A DNA stretch of 36,695 nucleotides. Source: a virus. The stretch's first letter is position 1. Every line of letters starts with the position of its first letter. Position numbers and translations under genes: made by a program. This document shows, piece after piece, positions 22,774 to 28,670 of the stretch. The notes below the pieces were generated by a model. It was not told where the DNA came from. It saw only the letters and a list, made by a program, of their open reading frames with translations, and did no database searches. The stretch is taken from positions 1 to 36,695 of the IMG/VR virus record IMGVR_UViG_3300020000_000044. One strand, given 5' to 3'.

Positions 22774-23125
22774 TGGGTTCTACTTCCTCGGGTTTCGGAT
22801 CATATTTTTGTTCAAGATGTGTAAATGCTATGCGTAATAACTCAAAAGCATTGTCTTTGGCTTGCTCTAATGTCATCCCATCAGCTTGCAACATTTTGAA
22901 AACTTGATAATGGGAAATCGCATTAACATAGGCACAAGTCATTTGTTCTAAAAAGTGGGGCTGTTTTTCTCCACGGTTTTTCCATATCTTGCATTGCCTT
23001 TGAACTTCTTTGAGTGATCTTTGTGCAATATCAACTGACCTATCGACGCGGTTCTGAATTTCCACTTCTTCTTTGGTTAGCTCTTTCTTGCCGATGTCTG
23101 CTTTGCGTCCAATATCAATGAGCAT
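22760..23125 (-). CDS. Hypothetical helical protein in the recombination operon (121 aa)
   Basis: A charged, mostly helical protein (MLIDIGRKADIGKKELTKEE and onward, later YVNAISHYQVFKMLQADGM). The start 23125 has GAGGATAAAC upstream and lies within the preceding gene; the in-frame extension to 23167 is unlikely. It is coupled to the exonuclease by a 14-base overlap. Function unknown. Confidence 0.68.
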   Translation of the reverse strand: MLIDIGRKADIGKKELTKEEVEIQNRVDRSVDIAQRSLKEVQRQCKIWKNRGEKQPHFLEQMTCAYVNAISHYQVFKMLQADGMTLEQAKDNAFELLRIAFTHLEQKYDPKPEEVEPNVNH

Positions 23126-23285
23126 TTCGTTTATCCTCAATTTCTTTAACATTTGCCAAAAGGTCATGCGCTAATGTGGTCGCTTGATCGATATCAAACG
23201 AAATCCACGTGACGGCGACACTAAAACCTATTAGCACTCTTTCATCTTTATTCACGATCTTGATGGCGAGACTATTTGTATCCAT
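23115..23285 (-). CDS. First gene of the leftward recombination operon (56 aa)
   Basis: A 56-aa alpha/beta protein, MDTNSLAIKIVNKDERVLIG, then FSVAVTWISFDIDQATTLAH. The ATG at 23285 is 32 bases below a TATAAT box (23322-23317). The ORF runs further upstream to a TTG inside the operator, but that start would lie before the expected transcription start. The ribosome site is weak. Function unknown. Confidence 0.6.
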   Translation of the reverse strand: MDTNSLAIKIVNKDERVLIGFSVAVTWISFDIDQATTLAHDLLANVKEIEDKRNAH

Positions 23286-23316
23286 TCTGCTATTCCATTG
23301 TGTTGAACAGGCAAGA

Positions 23317-23350
23317 ATTATAGTTGATATTACGCTTCTTAGCAAGCGTT
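23317..23350 (-). promoter_or_regulatory. Leftward early promoter with operator-like motif, copy 3
   Basis: On the - strand: -35 TTGCTA (23345-23340), 17-bp spacer, consensus -10 TATAAT (23322-23317). The -35 lies inside AACGCTTGCTAAGAAGCGTA (23350-23331), whose ACGCTT/AAGCGT arms are a perfect palindrome. It drives the exonuclease/Bet operon and is the best-defined promoter in the window. Confidence 0.8.
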
Positions 23351-23396
23351 AAAATTTAAGGCAATAGAATTATTTTGGGTGAAAAATACGGGGGGA

Positions 23397-23425
23397 TTGT
23401 AGAAAAAGAGAATATAAAATATGAT
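23397..23425 (+). promoter_or_regulatory. Rightward promoter for the replication gene
   Basis: -35 TTGTAG (23397-23402), 17-bp spacer, -10 TATGAT (23420-23425), in an AT-rich stretch after a G-run. It points to the initiator gene at 23551 and is back to back with the leftward promoter. A large perfect hairpin (23439-23469) starts just below the expected start point. Confidence 0.55.
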
Positions 23426-23438
23426 GTACATCCATGCT

Positions 23439-23469
23439 GCTAGCTTGTGCTTCAGACACACAAGCTAGC
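23439..23469 (+). promoter_or_regulatory. Perfect 11-bp inverted repeat in the initiator leader
   Basis: GCTAGCTTGTG (23439-23449), nine-base loop, CACAAGCTAGC (23459-23469). It lies between the rightward promoter and the initiator ATG. No T-tract follows, so an operator or a leader hairpin controlling initiator expression is more likely than a terminator. Confidence 0.6.
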
Positions 23470-23550
23470 GGAATCCATTTATCAACCTGTGCTGTTAGTT
23501 TAACGACATATGCAAAGATGTCAATAATATGCAGCGCTGAGGATTTAAAA

Positions 23551-24396
23551 ATGTCTATAGCTGTCGATTTAGGTTTATTTCTGCGGAACTCATTAAGCAA
23601 GCTAGGTTTAAGTTTAACTCAACGTGGTGTCCTTTTTACATTAGCTATTCGTGTCGGCAATAACGCATCAACTTGGATTAGCCAAGAAACGCTAGCTATT
23701 GAATTGGGTATTATCGAAAGAAATGTTAGGCTAAATATGTCTAAAATAAAACCAACTAAATTAATTTTAGTGGAACAACAGAAAGGCGACAAACGCAAAA
23801 ATCAGTATTCTTTTAATCCGCTATTGTTCAATTATCATCAGCTTAACGATAAAGAAAAAGCCGCCGTCCACAAAAAATTAGGTGATGTTTACTTACCTAT
23901 TGGGCAATCAAATACACCTGGGGATAAACATAAATACCGGTCGAAATCAGCCGGTAATAATCTAAATAGCGGTCGAAATCGACCGGTAGATAGAGGTCGA
24001 AATCGACCTATAGTTGATGTAACCAAAACCTCGGAAGCCCTTGATACGCCTGCGTTTTCGGGTGATGCAAATTCTCCGAAAGAGACAGCTTATAGCAACA
24101 CTTATAATCAAAACAACAGAGCTACGCGCTGCTCTGTTAATTTAGTTTCATATCCTGATGATTTTTTTCCAGAGAATCAGGCAAGGGAAGCTTTGACCTA
24201 TCATGCGCAAAGAACAAACAACTCTGAGAATTATTTATTGGCGCGTTTCGAATTTATTATGAAGAAGTACAAAGCTAAGTCGAAAGACTGGCAAGAAAAG
24301 TTTATAGAGTTTTTGAAGGAGGAAATGCCAAAGCGTACTTATGAAGATGACAAAGGCCAGAAAAGACGTTATGACAACCAATCAATGAATCATTAG
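23551..24396 (+). CDS. Phage replication initiator (O-like, winged helix plus DnaT-like tail)
   Basis: A 281-aa protein. Residues about 12-75 are a winged helix-turn-helix (LSLTQRGVLFTLAIRV, then WISQETLAIELGIIERNVRL), typical of phage replication initiators. The middle (about 110-200) is a hydrophilic linker containing repeated GRNRP words, because the DNA below it carries iterons (23939-24008). The C-terminus (YLLARFEFIMKKYKAKSKDW, then QEKFIEFLKEEM) resembles the DnaT/helicase-loader type motif F-x(4)-Y...DW-x2-x-F-x2-x-L. The start is set at 23551 by GAGGATTTAAAAATG; the ORF extends upstream through the leader but without a ribosome site. Lambda O has the same plan, with the origin in its own gene. 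Confidence 0.78.
   Translation: MSIAVDLGLFLRNSLSKLGLSLTQRGVLFTLAIRVGNNASTWISQETLAIELGIIERNVRLNMSKIKPTKLILVEQQKGDKRKNQYSFNPLLFNYHQLNDKEKAAVHKKLGDVYLPIGQSNTPGDKHKYRSKSAGNNLNSGRNRPVDRGRNRPIVDVTKTSEALDTPAFSGDANSPKETAYSNTYNQNNRATRCSVNLVSYPDDFFPENQAREALTYHAQRTNNSENYLLARFEFIMKKYKAKSKDWQEKFIEFLKEEMPKRTYEDDKGQKRRYDNQSMNH
23939..24008. repeat. Iteron cluster inside the initiator gene (candidate origin)
   Basis: Three copies of GGTCGAAATCGACC, itself an inverted repeat: 23939-23952 (GGTCGAAATCAGCC, imperfect), 23971-23984 (perfect) and 23995-24008 (perfect), spaced 32 and 24 bases apart. They code for the repeated GRNRP words. Iterons within the middle of an initiator gene are the layout of the lambda-type origin. 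Confidence 0.7.
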
Positions 24397-24404
24397 GAAT
24401 AATT

Positions 24405-24722
24405 ATGGTTAAAAAGATTAAAAAAGAATCAGAATATGTACCCATTGAGCAAGTATCACCACAACAAATCATAGCCGGTGCTTTTGTTTGGGCGAATAGA
24501 GTCATTCAGAGCAAAGTTCAGCAGAATCCTTTTTGGATAAAGCTATCTTCAATCACAACTATCGTCCCTCAATTCAAGAAAGGCGAAACGACTAATGAGT
24601 GCGTTTTTTACACATATAAAGATTGCTGTTATTTTGTTCCTATTAGCGACCAAGATTTACGGCATGCAGTAAATTCATTTTTGTTTTTACCAGAAGAGCA
24701 TTTGGATGTGTTTGGATGTTGA
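24405..24722 (+). CDS. Hypothetical protein (105 aa)
   Basis: A 105-aa protein starting MVKKIKKESEYVPIEQVSPQ, with a YTYKDCCYFVPIS segment. AGGAATAATT precedes the ATG, nine bases below the initiator stop, so it is co-transcribed with it. No family recognised; position suggests a replication accessory. Confidence 0.68.
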   Translation: MVKKIKKESEYVPIEQVSPQQIIAGAFVWANRVIQSKVQQNPFWIKLSSITTIVPQFKKGETTNECVFYTYKDCCYFVPISDQDLRHAVNSFLFLPEEHLDVFGC

Positions 24723-24834
24723 TTTAAAAGTCTTATAAGCGATTTTATTTTTAGGATATGCTGGGCGTTTGTCAAGGTAAAAAATTCGACCTACCCACCT
24801 AGGATTTTGTTTAAATGGATTTTGAGAGGTAATC

Positions 24835-25056
24835 ATGGCTTATGATGACGAACCATACTGGTTTCAGAATAAAACGGATGTTAAAAAATATCCTAAACCT
24901 AAGCAAAAGGATAAAACGGAATCTATTCAGTCTCGCCATATTCCTGATGCTCATGAAGTCATGGCCAGAATTGAAGCAGAACCACGGCAAGCACAGCCTG
25001 ATCCCCTTCTGGTCGAGTGGCTTGCAAAAAAGAACAAAGAATTACCAAAGGACTAG
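24835..25056 (+). CDS. Small hypothetical protein (73 aa)
   Basis: A 73-aa polar protein starting MAYDDEPYWFQNKTDVKKYP, with GAGAGGTAATC before the ATG. Likely natively flexible in the first half. It lies between the initiator unit and the nuclease gene; the 112 bases before it hold no gene. Function unknown. The overlapping ORF in the next frame is a shadow. Confidence 0.64.
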   Translation: MAYDDEPYWFQNKTDVKKYPKPKQKDKTESIQSRHIPDAHEVMARIEAEPRQAQPDPLLVEWLAKKNKELPKD

Positions 25057-25140
25057 CCAAACTTTAGTAATTGACATAGAGTACGTTATGGATGAAACAT
25101 GAACAAGGAAGTTTACCCCAATGATTGCGGTAAACGCGTA

Positions 25141-25175
25141 TTATCAACAGGGTTACCCACAGAATTTGTGGATAA
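25141..25175. repeat. DnaA-box cluster (candidate second origin element)
   Basis: TTATCAACA (25141-25149, one mismatch), TTACCCACA (25153-25161, one mismatch) and TGTGGATAA (25167-25175, a perfect box TTATCCACA on the - strand) within 35 bases, in a gap between genes. Clusters like this bind host DnaA at bacterial origins. Confidence 0.65.
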
Positions 25176-25196
25176 CTTGCACAGGAAGTTTGTTAA

Positions 25197-25514
25197 ATGC
25201 CTAGAGGCGCTTATGCATGCAGGATTGACGAAAATCAAAACGAAATTGTTAAGGTTTTACGAAAACTTGGGGCTAGTGTTCTTATTCTTTCCACAGTCGG
25301 TAAGGGGTGTCCTGATCTTCTTATTGGGTTATCTGATCATAAAGGTTATAAACATAATCTATTAGTAGAAATTAAAGACGGTAAAAAGTCACCAAGTCAG
25401 CGATTGTTAACAAAACCTGAGCAAAAATTTTTCGATGAATGGAATGGCAATGCTTTCATCGTATCCAGTGTTGAGGATGCAATCTATTTGATCGAAGCTG
25501 TTAAATTAGGCTAA
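25197..25514 (+). CDS. VRR-NUC family nuclease (PD-(D/E)XK)
   Basis: A 105-aa protein. GCPDLLIGL (D40) and LLVEIKDGKKSPSQ (E58, K60) are the catalytic PD...ExK residues, followed by LTKPEQKFFDEW, the standard VRR-NUC ending with Glu in the helix. Stand-alone VRR-NUC proteins in phages are structure-specific nucleases, probably acting on branched DNA such as Holliday junctions. The start at 25197 has AGGAAG about ten bases upstream; a longer ORF in another frame (25099-25365) is rejected. Placed in the replication segment, so a role in resolving replication intermediates is likely. Confidence 0.9.
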   Translation: MPRGAYACRIDENQNEIVKVLRKLGASVLILSTVGKGCPDLLIGLSDHKGYKHNLLVEIKDGKKSPSQRLLTKPEQKFFDEWNGNAFIVSSVEDAIYLIEAVKLG

Positions 25515-25593
25515 TCGCGTTAAGGGTTTATACTGTCTTAAAATGTAACAATTTGTATGCTATGCTTCCACTGTAGATCTGTGGAGGTGCACC

Positions 25594-25707
25594 ATGACAC
25601 TAGCATCCTTTTTGATCGATCAAGCAAGCCAAATGTTTTTATTCCCCATAACTGTTTCAATCACCAAACAGATTTTGATAATGGTAATCATGCCCCTATT
25701 GTATTAA
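25594..25707 (+). CDS. Tiny hydrophobic protein (37 aa)
   Basis: MTLASFLIDQASQMFLFPIT, then VSITKQILIMVIMPLLY: hydrophobic along most of its length, probably membrane-associated. The ribosome site is nearly perfect (GGAGGTGCACC before ATG), much better than in most neighbours, and a strong terminator follows at 25758. It stands alone in the 357-base gap between the nuclease and the terminase block. It could be a small toxin-like, holin-like or regulatory membrane peptide; unproven. Confidence 0.52.
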   Translation: MTLASFLIDQASQMFLFPITVSITKQILIMVIMPLLY

Positions 25708-25757
25708 ACTAACGTTGTTTACATTGAAGATTAATTCCCTTAAATGAAGAGCAGATA

Positions 25758-25786
25758 AAGGCCAGCTTATCCTTCTGGCCTTTTTT
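25758..25786 (+). terminator. Strong rho-independent terminator
   Basis: AAGGCCAG (25758-25765), nine-base loop, CTGGCCTT (25775-25782), T6 through 25786. It separates the early rightward genes from the late terminase-to-tail block. Confidence 0.93.
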
Positions 25787-25871
25787 CTTGCAAGACACTT
25801 CTAATTTGACCCAATTTGTGTAAAAATGATGCCTTATTATGTTCCACGAAGAACATTAGAGGGTATTTTTC

Positions 25872-26111
25872 ATGAAAAAGTGTCAAAAATGTAAAGGTCA
25901 TAAAACCGTTACGGACATGGGCGGTATTCGATTAAAATGCGAAGATTGCAAAGGGCTTGGATTTTTGGTTGAAGCGAAACCGGTTGAGCCAAAAGTCACG
26001 ACCGAATATATCGATATTGAAAAAATGCCTACTGTCATTGTCACAGATAAAATTAAACCCAATTCAAAAAAAGTTAAAGTCACTTCCGTGAAAGTGGAAC
26101 AGCCCATTTAA
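25872..26111 (+). CDS. Small zinc-knuckle protein (DnaJ-type CxxCxG)
   Basis: A 79-aa protein. Residues 4-33 contain two CxxCxG motifs (CQKCKGHK; CEDCKGLG), as in the DnaJ zinc-binding domain; the remaining 45 residues are Lys/Val/Pro-rich and flexible. Small proteins with this knuckle often precede phage terminase genes. AGAGGGT lies about nine bases upstream of the ATG. Probably the first gene of the late operon; function unknown. Confidence 0.75.
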   Translation: MKKCQKCKGHKTVTDMGGIRLKCEDCKGLGFLVEAKPVEPKVTTEYIDIEKMPTVIVTDKIKPNSKKVKVTSVKVEQPI

Positions 26112-26122
26112 AAGGATTTTTT

Positions 26123-26620
26123 ATGGATAGGAAGCCTAAAAAGATTGGTCGCCCCACCTCGTATCGTCTTAAACTTGCTCACCGTATTTGTGATTTAATA
26201 GCTACTCATGCGATAGGTCTGCGAACTTTAACGGCAACTCATGACTGGATGCCTACGCAGAGTACAATTAATAAATGGTTATGGAAGCATGAGGAGTTTT
26301 CATTGCTCTACGCGCGAGCAAAACTAGCACAGGCAGCAATTTTGCCAGATGAATGTTTGGACATCTCGGATGATACAAGTCGAGATACTTTGTACAAAAC
26401 TAATAAAGATGGCGAAGAACACGAAGTTGCGAACAATGAATGGATCAATCGTTCTAGGCTTCGCGTGGATACCCGAAAATGGCTCTCAGCTAAGCTATTG
26501 CCACGCATATGGGGTGATGCTAAGCGTGTAGAAGATCTCGAAGGACAGAATGATATCTTGCGTCAAGAATTAAGGACTCTTCGCGCTGAACTTGATGCGA
26601 AGAGCCAGAAGGAGTTTTAA
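26123..26620 (+). CDS. Terminase small subunit (Sf6-type)
   Basis: A 165-aa protein of the Sf6-like small terminase family: GRPTSYRLKLAHRICDLIA and W-x-P-x-x-S-T-I-N-K-W-L helix-turn-helix at residues about 10-55, EEFSLLYARAKLAQAAILPD (55-75), then VDTRKWLSAKLLPRIWGDAK (about 118-137) and a final helix for oligomerisation. It selects the packaging site (pac) and feeds DNA to the large subunit. The AAAGGATTTTTT site precedes the ATG. Unusually, the large subunit does not follow directly: a 311-base structured region and a 63-aa gene lie between. Confidence 0.9.
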   Translation: MDRKPKKIGRPTSYRLKLAHRICDLIATHAIGLRTLTATHDWMPTQSTINKWLWKHEEFSLLYARAKLAQAAILPDECLDISDDTSRDTLYKTNKDGEEHEVANNEWINRSRLRVDTRKWLSAKLLPRIWGDAKRVEDLEGQNDILRQELRTLRAELDAKSQKEF

Positions 26621-26628
26621 AAGTTTAT

Positions 26629-26727
26629 GGTAATCGCGGCGTGAAAAACGTCTCTCTTGGTAACTAGGGGATTCAATGGAATCAGCCATAGACCGTTAAG
26701 CCGTGTAATCCGGCACGATTACCGCCA
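26629..26727 (+). ncRNA. Structured RNA-like unit 1 (99 nt)
   Basis: Closed by GGTAATCG (26629-26636) and CGATTACC (26716-26723), followed by GCCA (26724-26727). Inside: GATTC-AATG-GAATC (26670-26683) and GCCG-TGTAATC-CGGC (26700-26714), the latter next to the closing stem like a T-arm. The closing stem matches that of unit B (GGCAGTAG/CTACTGCC) with paired changes at three positions, evidence for a real stem. Alternatively the DNA could be part of a packaging site. Confidence 0.5.
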
Positions 26728-26732
26728 TTTAT

Positions 26733-26916
26733 GGCCTACGTGATGTTGATCCTAGGAGCGTGTGCGCGTCTCAAGGGGGAATCAGTGATAACGCGCCAAA
26801 TATGGTAGTCGGAGCCAAATAGACCGACAGTCACAGGCCGCCAATTTATGGCCGACGATACTTTACATATGAAGTGGGTTTCGACCTGAGAAAAGTAAGG
26901 AAAAATAGGCCGCCCA
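26733..26916 (+). ncRNA. Structured RNA-like units 2 and 3
   Basis: Unit 2 runs 26733-26843: GGCCT-AC-GTGA at the start pairs with TCAC-AGGCC (26831-26839), then GCCA. Unit 3 runs 26850-26916: GGCC start, AGGCC-GCCCA end, with ACTT...AAGT and GGT-TTCG-ACC hairpins inside. Each is preceded by TTTAT like unit 1, and the words 'agccatagaccg' and 'agccaaatagaccg' recur in units 1 and 2. No protein gene fits here. Confidence 0.42.
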
Positions 26917-26931
26917 TTAAAAGGATATGTT

Positions 26932-27123
26932 ATGGAAGATGTGTTTAAGAAAACTTATAGAACATTAACGTTATCTGAAGCTACGTTATGCGAAGATATC
27001 AAAGAGCAAGCGCAAGAACTTTATAATTTATTTGATCAATCTATCGCTAATAGAGAAATGGCGCTTGCTAAAACAAACCTAGAACAATCTGTTATGTGGG
27101 CAATCAAAGCTATCACAAAATGA
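26932..27123 (+). CDS. Acb2/Tad1-type helical hairpin protein, probable anti-defence sponge
   Basis: A 63-aa protein whose C-terminal half, NREMALAKTNLEQSVMWAIK-AI, matches the core of the Acb2/Tad1 hairpin family (R-E-x-(S/A)-L-A-x-T-x-L-E-x-(A/S)-x-M-W-A-x-x-A-I). Acb2 proteins bind cyclic oligonucleotides and block CBASS, and some also Thoeris, by soaking up the signal. AAAGGATATGTT precedes the ATG. Its stop overlaps the ATG of the large terminase (AAATGA), so it is made with late proteins. Function is inferred from the family; binding residues were not mapped. Confidence 0.75.
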   Translation: MEDVFKKTYRTLTLSEATLCEDIKEQAQELYNLFDQSIANREMALAKTNLEQSVMWAIKAITK

Positions 27124-28670
27124 AGATAGACCTAGAGAAGGAACTCGAAGCATCTAAACTTAGAGGCTCATTGCATGAGTTCATTAAGTTTTTTGTGAAG
27201 CACATCACCAATCGGGATTATATACAATCAAATCCATTGGGGCGTGAATCACATCAGATTACGATTTGTCGTGAGCTTTCAAGCTTTGCTCGAATGGAAC
27301 ATCCCGACGAAAACTTAATGATTAACGTCGAGCCAGGTTCGGGTAAGTCATTGCATATTTGTATGTGGATTGCGTGGTGCTATGCGCGTAATCCTCAATG
27401 CAATTTTATTTACACATCCTATTCACAAACACTTGCCGCTGAACAAACAGCATTTATCAAACAGATCATGCAATCACAAATGTATGGTTATCTGTTTGAT
27501 GTATTTGTATCGCGTGACACTAAAGCAAAAGATCACTTTGCAACGACTGCGGGCGGTCATTGTGCGGCTTTCGGAACCGCTGGCGCTATCACAGGTCGTA
27601 ACGCGGGATTACCTGGACAAGATATATTTAGTGGCGCTGTCATCATCGATGATGCCCACAAGCCTGATGAAGCGCATTCTGACACGATGCGTGAGCAAGT
27701 CATAAAGAACTACGAAGAAACAATTAGGCAACGGCCTCGCGGTGAAAACGTTCCCATTGTTTTTATTGGCCAGCGTGTTCATGAAAAGGATTTAGCGGCT
27801 TTCTTTTTAGAAGATAAAGACACGAAACCCATTCGTAAAATTATTATTAAATCATTGGATGAAGCGGGTAACGCGCTCTATCCAGAGGTACATTCAAAAG
27901 AGTATTTGTTAGCCCTTCAAGAAAAGTCACCTTATGTGTTTTCAAGTCAGTTTCAACAACGACCCACACCGGCGGGTGGTTCATTGTTTAGACCTGAGTG
28001 GATGTTGGAGCTAGATAAAGAACCGGATATGCTTTGCACTTTCATCACAGGCGATACAGCGGAAACAGACAAAACATATAATGATCCCACTGTATTAAGT
28101 TTCTTTGGGTTGTATGAAATTAAAATTCTTGGTAAGCCTACCGGTGAACTTGGCTTGCATTGGCTTGATTGCGTTGAAGAATGGGTGGAACCGTTAGAGC
28201 TTGAACAAATGTTTATGGATTTCTTGGTCGAGTGTAATCGTCATCCTGTGCCTCCTCGTGTGGCTGCTATTGAAAAGAAGTCAACGGGTGTAACCCTGAT
28301 ACCAGTATTGAATAAAATTCAAGGCATCAAGATTCGTGAGGTTAAGCGCACCAAAGCATCAGGTAGTAAAACCGTTCGTTATATTGAGATGCAACCCTAT
28401 GTTGCTAGCAAGTGTGTGACCTTCAGTATAGGCGCCAAGCACGTTAAAAAGTGTAAAGACCATATGGAAAAAATCACGGCGAACGACACTCATAGGCATG
28501 ACGATATTTGTGATACACTTTATGACGGAGTAAAAATTGGACTAATTGACAAATCATTGCATGTCCCAATGTCGAATAAACCCGACCCTGGTAATGATGT
28601 CATGAACTCACTCGCGGCACAGATGCGGCGACAACACATTTTAAGAACGCAAAGGAATGCAAATGATTAA
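27120..28670 (+). CDS. Terminase large subunit (packaging ATPase/nuclease)
   Basis: A 516-aa protein. Walker A EPGSGKS at residues 71-77, Walker B AVIIDDAHKP about 178-187, then a C-terminal nuclease with FITGDTAETD (Asp about 308), AAIEKKSTGV (Glu about 382) and HDDICDTLYDG (Asp about 462). It cuts concatemeric DNA and pumps it into the prohead through the portal. The start 27120 is chosen because it overlaps the Acb2-like stop (ATGA); an in-frame upstream ATG at 27096 lies inside that gene. The type (headful) is inferred from P22-like context. Confidence 0.95.
   Translation: MKIDLEKELEASKLRGSLHEFIKFFVKHITNRDYIQSNPLGRESHQITICRELSSFARMEHPDENLMINVEPGSGKSLHICMWIAWCYARNPQCNFIYTSYSQTLAAEQTAFIKQIMQSQMYGYLFDVFVSRDTKAKDHFATTAGGHCAAFGTAGAITGRNAGLPGQDIFSGAVIIDDAHKPDEAHSDTMREQVIKNYEETIRQRPRGENVPIVFIGQRVHEKDLAAFFLEDKDTKPIRKIIIKSLDEAGNALYPEVHSKEYLLALQEKSPYVFSSQFQQRPTPAGGSLFRPEWMLELDKEPDMLCTFITGDTAETDKTYNDPTVLSFFGLYEIKILGKPTGELGLHWLDCVEEWVEPLELEQMFMDFLVECNRHPVPPRVAAIEKKSTGVTLIPVLNKIQGIKIREVKRTKASGSKTVRYIEMQPYVASKCVTFSIGAKHVKKCKDHMEKITANDTHRHDDICDTLYDGVKIGLIDKSLHVPMSNKPDPGNDVMNSLAAQMRRQHILRTQRNAND

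Noticed and set aside
23434-23550. Longer initiator protein starting upstream of 23551
   Set aside because: The extra residues are coded by the leader hairpin, with no ribosome site, while GAGGATTTAAAA precedes the ATG at 23551.
23939-24008. CRISPR array
   Set aside because: Only three short palindromic repeats with unequal 10-18-base gaps inside a coding gene; no spacers of regular size and no cas genes.
25099-25365. ORF of 88 codons overlapping the VRR-NUC gene
   Set aside because: It has no good ribosome site, runs through the DnaA-box cluster, and is out of frame with the clear VRR-NUC protein that covers most of its length.
26621-26931. Missed protein gene between terS and the Acb2-like gene
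   Set aside because: All frames are interrupted by stops within short distances and the sequence is dominated by paired segments.
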